Below are positions 1-4,306 of a stretch of DNA of 7,597 nt, piece after piece. Numbering within the stretch: position 1 is the stretch's first letter; each line of letters begins with the position of its first letter. This stretch comes from Promethearchaeota archaeon (lineage in GTDB: Archaea; Asgardarchaeota; Lokiarchaeia; Sigynarchaeales; MK-D1). Under the pieces are notes generated by a model, which searched no databases, was not told the DNA's origin, and was given only the letters and a program-made list of their open reading frames with translations. The position numbers were made by a program, and so were the translations under genes. The stretch lies in assembly GCA_016839865.1 (NCBI GenBank), contig JAEOTN010000506.1, forward strand, positions 1 to 7,597, given 5' to 3'.

Positions 1-335
1 ATATTTCCCAATTTGGTTGCATAGTTGCGTAATTCCATTATGACGCCAGTTGGTTGGATATCACGCGGACATCTCTCCCAGCATGCAAAACATGTAGTAC
101 ATAACCAAATATCTGGATCTTTTAGTACTGATTTATCACCTAAAGCTACCTTTCTAATAATATTTCGAGTCTTTAAAGCGGTCCACTTTCCCGATTCGCA
201 TGAAGCTGTGCATGTACCGCACTGGATGCATGAGAAAATCTTGGACTTCCGCTCAATATCTTCAAATAGATTTGGATCAAAATCTTCCTCTTCTTTAAAT
301 TTCCTATGTATTCCTTCTGATTCTGAATCAGACAT
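1..335 (-). CDS. hdrC: HdrC-like heterodisulfide reductase iron-sulfur subunit (N-terminal part, runs off left edge)
   Basis: The minus strand from ATG at 335-333 is open for 111 complete codons and continues past position 1, so the C-terminus is missing. Two cysteine sets are visible: C36-x2-C39-x2-C42-x3-C46 (CIQCGTCTASC) and C79-x2-C82-x2-C85-x3-C89-P (CTTCFACWERCP). This spacing and the surrounding residues (CIQCGTC, the W-x-CxxC approach, ERCP followed later by VIMELRNYA) are characteristic of HdrC, which carries two [4Fe-4S] clusters and passes electrons between HdrA and HdrB. The first 30 residues are an acidic, charged extension. A GGTGA ribosome site ends four bases before the ATG, which supports this start. 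It is the last visible gene of a minus-strand sulfur-relay cluster, 58 bp after the DsrE2/E3-like gene. That context fits a sulfur-linked Hdr complex (sHdr-like) rather than a purely methanogenic one, but HdrA and HdrB are not in view. A generic 4Fe-4S dicluster protein of the same family remains possible. Confidence 0.88.
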   Translation of the reverse strand, partial: MSDSESEGIHRKFKEEEDFDPNLFEDIERKSKIFSCIQCGTCTASCESGKWTALKTRNIIRKVALGDKSVLKDPDIWLCTTCFACWERCPRDIQPTGVIMELRNYATKLGN

Positions 336-361
336 AATTTCACCATTAGTTTATGTAAATG

Positions 362-400
362 TAAAAAAATAACAAAAAAAATTGTTGATTGTATTACAAT
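362..400 (-). terminator. Possible T-tract terminator or attenuator between the DsrE-like gene and hdrC
   Basis: On the minus strand a short perfect palindrome (ATTGTA-A-TACAAT, 388-400) overlaps the stop codon of the DsrE2/E3-like gene. Two T-runs follow it, at about 373-382 and 362-369. Archaeal transcription often stops at such U-rich stretches, with or without a hairpin. Because hdrC continues on the same strand, this could instead give partial termination that lowers hdrC expression relative to the sulfur carriers. The stem is only six base pairs, so the call is tentative. Confidence 0.3.
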
Positions 401-807
401 GAAACGATTCGAGCGCCTTCTGCCATCTCTAAGAAGGATGCTGCACCAACAGGCTCTTCCACAAATTCCCACATCTGCTCTTTCTTAATACCCATTAATG
501 ACATGGTCATTTCGCATGGGAAGAGTTTCATCTTTCCATCTTCGATAGCATCCTTGATCATACCCCAAGGATCTTCAATTCCGTACTTCTTCATCTTAGC
601 TTTGAACATTCCTGCTGCCATCCTCTTCATTGGGAAAGGCATACCTGAAACTTTTGGTCTAAAACTCTTTTTTAACAGATTTAAACCAAAGAATGTAAAG
701 AAGAAGTGCATTTCAGTTTCTAAAGCTGCTCCTGTTGTTCCAAGGATCATTTGCATCATCATTTTTTCAAATGAATCTTCGCCTACTATAAAACATACTT
801 TTTGCAT
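394..807 (-). CDS. DsrE2/DsrE3-type sulfur carrier, methionine-rich
   Basis: A 137-residue protein of the DsrE/DsrF-like superfamily, DsrE2/DsrE3 branch. The recognisable core is the C-terminal segment K-L-F-P-C98-E-M-T-M-S-L-M-G-I. This matches the family's conserved Cys followed by an M-S-M-x-x-M-G-like stretch, and Cys98 is the expected persulfide-carrying residue. A second cysteine (C5) lies in the first beta strand. The middle (about residues 55-75) is a Met/Lys-rich hydrophobic helix region, and 18 of 137 residues are methionine. No clear membrane-spanning helix stands out, so a cytoplasmic DsrE3-like role is more likely than membrane DsrE2. DsrE3 proteins encoded beside tusA and hdr genes in Sulfolobales and sulfur oxidisers transfer sulfane sulfur or thiosulfate with TusA; the same job is inferred here. 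It lies 78 bp downstream of the DsrH-like gene and 58 bp before hdrC. A GTGA element sits about six bases before the start. Confidence 0.82.
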   Translation of the reverse strand: MQKVCFIVGEDSFEKMMMQMILGTTGAALETEMHFFFTFFGLNLLKKSFRPKVSGMPFPMKRMAAGMFKAKMKKYGIEDPWGMIKDAIEDGKMKLFPCEMTMSLMGIKKEQMWEFVEEPVGAASFLEMAEGARIVSL

Positions 808-839
808 GGTTTTTCACTTATATTTTTGATTGTTTTTCG

Positions 840-856
840 ATTTCCACTAAGGAAAT
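840..856. repeat. Short inverted repeat upstream of the DsrE2/E3-like gene
   Basis: ATTTCC (840-845), loop ACTAA, GGAAAT (851-856) form a perfect 6-bp-arm inverted repeat 33-49 bases before the start at 807. It lies in the 78-bp AT-rich gap that breaks the otherwise tight sulfur cluster. On its far side (about 857-880) is a long A/T tract that could hold a TATA element for an internal promoter or a T-tract stop for the upstream genes. A regulator site or a small RNA hairpin are both possible; function is not shown. Confidence 0.3.
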
Positions 857-885
857 TACTTTATTTTTTTTTAAAAAAATTTAAT

Positions 886-1275
886 TTACATCCAAGAGAC
901 GATTTTGTTACTTTCATCCATGATATCTACGAGTTTCCCGTAATCTATCAACTCTAATCTTGGAATTAAGCTTTCTCCATTAAATCCACGAGCTTCTAAG
1001 TCTTCTTTCAAGACAAGGATCCGCAATCGAATAGGAGGTTCAACACCAATTACATTTCCCAAGTTTTTCAACTGGGATGCGAATTCTAAGATCTCCTTAA
1101 GGGAATTAGGAGTGGTTACTTTGCTGCTTGCTCCAATAACGGCATCATGAAGTAACACGATACTCACTTTGATTTCTTTTGTGAGTTGATTTTTCACTAA
1201 AGGAATCAATTGCTCAAATTGCTTGGTTCCGAGTAAGCTATATCCGAATAAATATACTATATCTGACATGTTCAT
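886..1275 (-). CDS. dsrH: DsrH/TusB-like sulfur relay subunit
   Basis: A 129-residue protein with the DsrH/TusB layout: an N-terminal strand (IVYLFGYS), the strand S-I-V-L-L-H-D-A-V-I-G-A, the block L-K-E-D-L-E-A-R-G-F typical of the family, and the closing 'I-V-S-W' shortly before the C-terminus (W128). In the DsrEFH (TusDCB) alpha2-beta2-gamma2 hexamer this is the smallest, non-donor subunit. There is no cysteine at all, so like E. coli TusB it would be structural rather than a sulfur carrier. The protein is longer than usual for DsrH (about 95-100 residues), with extra sequence around residues 50-80. It starts seven bases after the DsrF-like stop codon. An AGGAG site overlapping that stop lies at good spacing for the ATG at 1275; a second in-frame ATG at 1269 is a less likely start. 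Order and spacing indicate cotranscription and coupled translation with the two genes upstream. Confidence 0.8.
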   Translation of the reverse strand: MNMSDIVYLFGYSLLGTKQFEQLIPLVKNQLTKEIKVSIVLLHDAVIGASSKVTTPNSLKEILEFASQLKNLGNVIGVEPPIRLRILVLKEDLEARGFNGESLIPRLELIDYGKLVDIMDESNKIVSWM

Positions 1276-1282
1276 CGATCTC

Positions 1283-1651
1283 CTAAAACCTAAAGGTTGT
1301 CTCCGCTGTTTGTATCATTTCTGATACATTCGCTTGATTGACAATTTTCAATAATTCGTATTCCACCAAATCATCCTTAGATAATCCTCGTGTGTTCAAA
1401 TCCTCTTCAACCACACATAACTCTAAGTCTGAAAGCTCTGCCATCTCAAGGTGTTCACTCAAGGAATCCATTCCAACTTTAGTCGGATCAATAGTTTTCC
1501 TTAATGTTAACACAGCGTCTCCTCGAAATACGATCTTACACGAAATATCTTCTCCTAGTCCCATGAATCCCGAACCTAAGCGAATTGCTTCGATCGAGGA
1601 ATTCTTACCAATTGGGCTTGAATCTGTTACAATTATCACTGATTTGACCAT
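1283..1651 (-). CDS. dsrF: DsrF/TusC-like sulfur relay subunit
   Basis: A 122-residue protein of the DsrE/F superfamily. Features typical of the TusC/DsrF branch are an N-terminal beta strand (VKSVIIVTDSSP), the helix S-S-I-E-A-I-R-L-G-S-G, a second strand with F-R-G-D-A-V, the later block L-C79-V-V-E-E-D-L-N-T-R-G-L, and a terminal Phe. It would form the middle subunit of a DsrEFH-type hexamer with its two neighbours. Cysteines are C38 and C79; C79 is close to where some DsrF/TusC members keep a Cys, but I cannot confirm by eye that it is catalytic. The start is separated from the stop of the DsrE-like gene by only three bases, so translation is probably coupled. The E-F-H gene order is the same as in classical dsr loci of sulfur bacteria and tusDCB of E. 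coli, which supports the subunit assignment. Confidence 0.8.
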   Translation of the reverse strand: MVKSVIIVTDSSPIGKNSSIEAIRLGSGFMGLGEDISCKIVFRGDAVLTLRKTIDPTKVGMDSLSEHLEMAELSDLELCVVEEDLNTRGLSKDDLVEYELLKIVNQANVSEMIQTAETTFRF

Positions 1652-1654
1652 ACT

Positions 1655-2023
1655 TTATGCACCAGCTCCAAAGACAATTAATTTGTCTGAATCACCTGTC
1701 CAGTTGGAAAGGTCTCCTAATCCTTGTTCTTCTCCACCATCAATGAATGTCTCAGATTTGACTCCAGCTAATCCGACCCAAGTAGTGCACCCAGCTACTG
1801 GAATATTATGTTCCTTAACAAATTCGCTAAGTTTCTGTGGAAGATTTCGCAGGCTTCTACCTGTTTCGATGTCTTTTTTAATATTGTAGACACCAGATCC
1901 ATAGAGAAATATCCCTGTAATTGTGTTACCTTTTTCTATGACTGCTTTAGCCAAATTAAGCAAAGAATCCATTGCCTCGTACTTATAAGGTTCTGTGCAT
2001 ATCATAAGTGTGTAACTTGTCAT
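1655..2023 (-). CDS. dsrE: DsrE/TusD-like sulfurtransferase subunit
   Basis: A 122-residue protein that looks like the catalytic subunit of a TusBCD/DsrEFH complex. It begins with the family strand (YTLMICTEPY) and helix, continues with G-I-F-L-Y-G-S-G-V-Y, then has the signature P-V-A-G-C79-T-T-W-V-G-L-A-G-V. Cys79 occupies the position of the active persulfide cysteine of TusD/DsrE (Cys78 in the characterised proteins). The ending D-L-S-N-W-T-G-D-S-D-K-L-I-V-F-G is also typical. The expected reaction is to accept sulfur as a persulfide from TusA and pass it on to a downstream acceptor (TusE/DsrC in bacteria). No DsrC/TusE gene is visible here, so the acceptor is unknown; the DsrE2/E3-like protein or the Hdr complex are candidates. 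The gene starts 25 bp after tusA ends and is 3 bp from the DsrF-like gene. Confidence 0.86.
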   Translation of the reverse strand: MTSYTLMICTEPYKYEAMDSLLNLAKAVIEKGNTITGIFLYGSGVYNIKKDIETGRSLRNLPQKLSEFVKEHNIPVAGCTTWVGLAGVKSETFIDGGEEQGLGDLSNWTGDSDKLIVFGAGA

Positions 2024-2048
2024 TTCTCATTCTTTCCTGAGGTTGTGT

Positions 2049-2273
2049 TTATGCTTTTTTGATGATAAAGCGGATTTCTGCATCCGATTCATTGGTTTCT
2101 ACAAGTTCATTCCCAGTCGTGTTTACCATTGCGGGAATATCTTTGAGTGCACCTTTATCATCTACGATCAATTCTAGTGTTTGTCCACTACTCATTTTCT
2201 TAAGTTCTTTCTTAGTTAAGAGAATAGGCATTGGGCATTTTTTTCCTAGAGCGTTCAATGTTACATCTGCCAT
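2049..2273 (-). CDS. tusA: TusA-family sulfur carrier protein
   Basis: A small 74-residue protein with the TusA (SirA/YedF) fold signature: L-N-A-L-G-K-K-C13-P-M-P near the N-terminus, then a helix (ILLTKKELKKM), S-G-Q-T-L-E-L-I-V-D-D-K-G-A and a C-terminal strand (EIRFIIKK). Cys13 in the CPxP motif carries the persulfide. TusA delivers sulfur to DsrE/TusD-type partners, and the first of these is encoded immediately downstream. I start it at the ATG at 2273-2271, preceded by GTGA with a five-base spacer. A GTG three codons upstream (2282) is in frame, but it lies inside that ribosome-binding element, so it is a poorer start. As first gene of the minus-strand cluster it faces the divergent control region shared with the Lrp-type regulator. 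It could also serve tRNA thiolation or molybdenum cofactor sulfuration, but the neighbours favour the DsrEFH/Hdr pathway. Confidence 0.93.
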   Translation of the reverse strand: MADVTLNALGKKCPMPILLTKKELKKMSSGQTLELIVDDKGALKDIPAMVNTTGNELVETNESDAEIRFIIKKA

Positions 2274-2340
2274 AATTTTCACATTTTGTAGTGATTTTAA
2301 CTATAGTTTCGTCGATCTATACCACAAAAAACTAAAGCTA

Positions 2341-2366
2341 ATTGATCTAAAAATAGTTAGATCGAT
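2341..2366. promoter_or_regulatory. Imperfect palindrome, candidate operator of the Lrp-type regulator
   Basis: ATTGATCTAA (2341-2350), six-base spacer, TTAGATCGAT (2357-2366): the arms match at 9 of 10 positions when one is reverse-complemented. A third copy of the half-site, TCGATCTA, lies at 2312-2319. Lrp/AsnC proteins bind as dimers or octamers to weak palindromes of about this size, often in their own promoter region. The site overlaps one of the possible TATA elements of the tusA cluster, where binding could repress that promoter. The palindrome is directly visible; its role is inferred from position. Confidence 0.45.
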
Positions 2367-2440
2367 ATTTAAAGGATTTTTCACTGAATTATAAAGAAAT
2401 AATAGCAAATTTAACTATACGATATATAAAGAAAATAGTG

Positions 2441-2460
2441 AAAAAAACATATTTATATAC
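2441..2460 (+). promoter_or_regulatory. TATA/BRE-like promoter of the Lrp-type regulator
   Basis: An A-rich BRE-like stretch (2441-2448) followed by ATTTATATAC (2451-2460) fits the archaeal promoter pattern. Transcription would begin about 25 bases downstream, near 2480, leaving a leader of only about 12 bases before the ATG at 2493. No strong ribosome-binding sequence precedes that ATG, which agrees with a short or leaderless transcript. Confidence 0.5.
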
Positions 2461-2492
2461 AACTTTCTATTCAATGAGTACGGTTTGAAAAA

Positions 2493-3002
2493 ATGAAATC
2501 ACAAAAAGGTCTAAAGCTACTTGATGAGACGGACAAGCACATCTTAAAAATCCTACAAGACGATGGTAAAGCTACAGTAGCAGAAATTTCCTCTATTCTT
2601 TCAAAACATCACAGTGTTAAACTGAGTAACACTGCTATTCGTGCACGGATTAATAAACTTGAGGATGGAGTAGATAAGGATCCTTTAATCAAAAAATATA
2701 TGGCAGTATTAGATTGCCACCAATTAGGATATCAAGAAATGCTTATAGCCTCTTTACGGATTAAAGCAACCCAAACAATGGAAGAAATTCGAGAAGAAGT
2801 AAAAGATATTGAACAGATTAATTCGGCTTATTTAACATCGGGGGAATTTCCTCTAATTATTATGGCTAAATGTCTAAATCATGACGACTCTCTACACCTT
2901 GTTGAGAAACTCCGTAAATTCGAATGGGTTCAAGAGGTCAAAACACAGATAGTAATGGATTGCATTAAAGAAGATCCAGCAGTATTAATTCCCAAGCAAT
3001 GA
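2493..3002 (+). CDS. Lrp/AsnC-family transcriptional regulator
   Basis: A 169-residue protein with the two-domain Lrp/AsnC layout. Residues about 10-58 form the N-terminal helix-turn-helix: L-D-E-T-D-K-H-I-L-K-I-L, then the A-T-V-A-E-I-S-S-I-L helix, and the recognition helix L-S-N-T-A-I-R-A-R-I-N-K-L-E. The turn carries a few extra residues (KHHSVK), as also seen in some archaeal members. Residues about 68-155 are the RAM/ligand-binding domain, including I-N-S-A-Y-L-T-S-G-E-F-P-L-I-I-M. Three cysteines (C75, C127, C157) are unusual enough to note beside sulfur-trafficking genes. It is divergent from the tusA cluster and 77 bp upstream of an MFS transporter on the same strand. It is therefore a plausible local regulator of the sulfur genes, itself and perhaps the transporter. 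The effector (amino acid, sulfur compound or redox state) cannot be read from sequence. Confidence 0.9.
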   Translation: MKSQKGLKLLDETDKHILKILQDDGKATVAEISSILSKHHSVKLSNTAIRARINKLEDGVDKDPLIKKYMAVLDCHQLGYQEMLIASLRIKATQTMEEIREEVKDIEQINSAYLTSGEFPLIIMAKCLNHDDSLHLVEKLRKFEWVQEVKTQIVMDCIKEDPAVLIPKQ

Positions 3003-3018
3003 TAAGACAATTAATTCT

Positions 3019-3032
3019 AGTTTTTTTTATAC
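3019..3032 (+). promoter_or_regulatory. T-run then TATA-like element between regulator and transporter
   Basis: Eight T residues (3021-3028) run into TTTTATAC, 19 bases after the regulator's stop codon. The run could end the regulator transcript. The same sequence resembles a TATA element placed about 50 bases before the transporter ATG, giving a predicted start of transcription near 3054 and a leader of about 25 bases. Both uses are compatible in archaea; neither is proven. Confidence 0.35.
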
Positions 3033-3038
3033 AAGAGA

Positions 3039-3060
3039 TTAGATAAGGATAAACATCTAA
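3039..3060. repeat. Inverted repeat in the putative transporter leader or promoter
   Basis: TTAGAT (3039-3044) and ATCTAA (3055-3060) are perfect 6-bp inverted arms separated by ten bases, just before the MFS gene. The hexamer TTAGAT/ATCTAA is also the inner half of the palindrome at 2341-2366, though there the arms face the other way. It may be a further binding site for the same regulator, or chance in AT-rich DNA. Confidence 0.3.
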
Positions 3061-3079
3061 CCTTAAACCGTTCATCAAA

Positions 3080-4282
3080 ATGAGAAAAATCCAAACAAAA
3101 TCAGGAATAATTTCACTTTTATCTCTATCATTATTATTTATCTTTACCGTTTGGTTTTCCCCGAATGCGATTGTTGACCAAATTCAAGCCCTATGGGATT
3201 TATCAGAGCTGGATTTGGCGTTATTTAGTATGATACTTATTTTTGGATTCGTCGCTGGAGGAATAGTCTTTAGTATTTTCAATCTATCAGATATCATGAA
3301 AACGGAGTATTTTCTATGCATTAATGGTTTGTTGGCAGCGGTTTCAAACTTTTTTGCAGTTTTTTCTCCTGGATTTCCACTATTTCTTACCTTTAGGTTT
3401 TTTACGGGATTCTTTATTGCAGGTGTGTATCCAACCGCAATGAAATTAATAGCTTCATGGTTTAATGAGAATAGGGGATATGCAGTGGGAATCCTACTCG
3501 GTGCTTTAGCTCTCGGATCCGGTTTACCATATGTTTTCAATATATTCGGTGCAGGACCAAATTGGCGGTTATTGATGAGTTTTTCCTCCATCTTTGCTTT
3601 ATTAGGAAGTTTGATTGTGTTTTTCTTTCTAATTGAAGGTCCTCACATATCAAAAGGAGCTAAATTCACAATATCAAACCTGAAAAAAGCATGGTCAAAG
3701 AAAGCTGTAAGACTAACCAATTATGCTTATTTTGGACATCAATGGGAAGTGTATGCTTTCTGGGTCTGGATTCCTGCTTATTTGACACATGTTTATGGAA
3801 ATGTGTATCCTACTGGAGATTCTAGATTTCCAGTATCAATTATCACCTTCCTTTTATTCATGGCAGGTGCTATTGGAAATGTCATTGGAGGTAAAATCGC
3901 TGATAAGATTGGAAAAAGAAATTTCAACATCATCATGCTTGCTATGAGTGGTTCTAGTTCAATTTTTATAGGATTTTTTTCAAATAATTTCATTTTATCA
4001 GTATTAATAGCATTTCTGTGGGGATTTACAATTGTTCCTGATTCTGCACAATATTCAGCATTGATTTCGGAACTCACTGATCAGCAACTAGTTGGAACCG
4101 CTCTAACTATGCAAACTGCTATTGGATTTGCTGTAACTGCCATCCCAATTCAATTAATCCCAATTTTTGTAAATTTGGTGTCGTGGTCCTATGGTTTTAC
4201 AATATTAACAATTGGACCAATAATTGGAATTATAACATTAGCTATGATGAAAAAAAATGATCTACTTCATCAAAAAACTTAG
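3080..4282 (+). CDS. MFS transporter, substrate unknown
   Basis: A 400-residue, very hydrophobic protein with about 12 predicted membrane helices in two halves, the usual size for the major facilitator superfamily. In the N-terminal half the run R-F-F-T-G-F-F-I-A-G-V-Y-P-T-A (about 106-120) and then S-W-F-N-E-N-R-G-Y-A-V-G (126-137) are typical of helices 4-5. In the C-terminal half the cytoplasmic loop before helix 9 has the MFS motif G-G-K-I-A-D-K-I-G-K-R-N (270-281). The block V-P-D-S-A-Q-Y-S-A (319-327) and V-G-T-A-L-T-M-Q-T-A-I-G-F (338-350) resembles an uncharacterised MFS subfamily, some members of which are annotated as nitrate/nitrite-type transporters by general similarity only. The substrate cannot be assigned. 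Its position after the Lrp-type regulator and near sulfur-relay genes suggests uptake or export of a small sulfur compound or amino acid, as inference only. It converges on the phosphatase gene with 24 bp between them. Confidence 0.88.
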   Translation: MRKIQTKSGIISLLSLSLLFIFTVWFSPNAIVDQIQALWDLSELDLALFSMILIFGFVAGGIVFSIFNLSDIMKTEYFLCINGLLAAVSNFFAVFSPGFPLFLTFRFFTGFFIAGVYPTAMKLIASWFNENRGYAVGILLGALALGSGLPYVFNIFGAGPNWRLLMSFSSIFALLGSLIVFFFLIEGPHISKGAKFTISNLKKAWSKKAVRLTNYAYFGHQWEVYAFWVWIPAYLTHVYGNVYPTGDSRFPVSIITFLLFMAGAIGNVIGGKIADKIGKRNFNIIMLAMSGSSSIFIGFFSNNFILSVLIAFLWGFTIVPDSAQYSALISELTDQQLVGTALTMQTAIGFAVTAIPIQLIPIFVNLVSWSYGFTILTIGPIIGIITLAMMKKNDLLHQKT

Positions 4283-4306
4283 ACTTCTCTCTGTAAACCG
4301 AGATTA

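Larger units (their letters stand above)
2274..2492. promoter_or_regulatory. Divergent promoter/control region between tusA cluster and Lrp-type regulator
   Basis: This 219-bp AT-rich stretch separates oppositely transcribed genes and holds no convincing ORF, so it must carry both promoters. For the minus strand several TATA-like sequences are possible (about 2366-2373, reading TTTAAATAT on that strand, and about 2312-2323). I cannot choose between them. It also contains a 10-bp direct repeat TTTAACTATA (2296-2305 and 2410-2419) near the two ends, and the half-site TCGATCTA at 2312-2319, which recurs in the palindrome described separately. Coordinated control of both directions by the neighbouring regulator is inference. 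Confidence 0.6.

Noticed and set aside
25..372. Plus-strand ORF of 115 codons, and a 99-codon minus ORF at 173-472 in another frame
   Set aside because: Both lie across the minus-strand HdrC frame with its eight ordered cysteines, and their translations show no family features or ribosome site.
389..829. Plus-strand ORF of 146 codons
   Set aside because: It is antisense to the DsrE2/E3-like gene, whose translation is clearly a known family; the plus-strand translation is not.
1338..1889. Plus-strand ORF of 183 codons
   Set aside because: It is antisense across two DsrE/F-type genes, Ser/Pro-rich with no domain, and would break two well-supported proteins.
2274..2282. Upstream GTG start for TusA (three extra residues)
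   Set aside because: The GTG lies inside the GTGA element best placed to serve as ribosome site for the ATG at 2273, and the family normally begins close to the first beta strand.
3184..3591. Minus-strand ORFs at 3184-3591 and 3793-4077
   Set aside because: Antisense shadows of the MFS transporter with no recognisable features.
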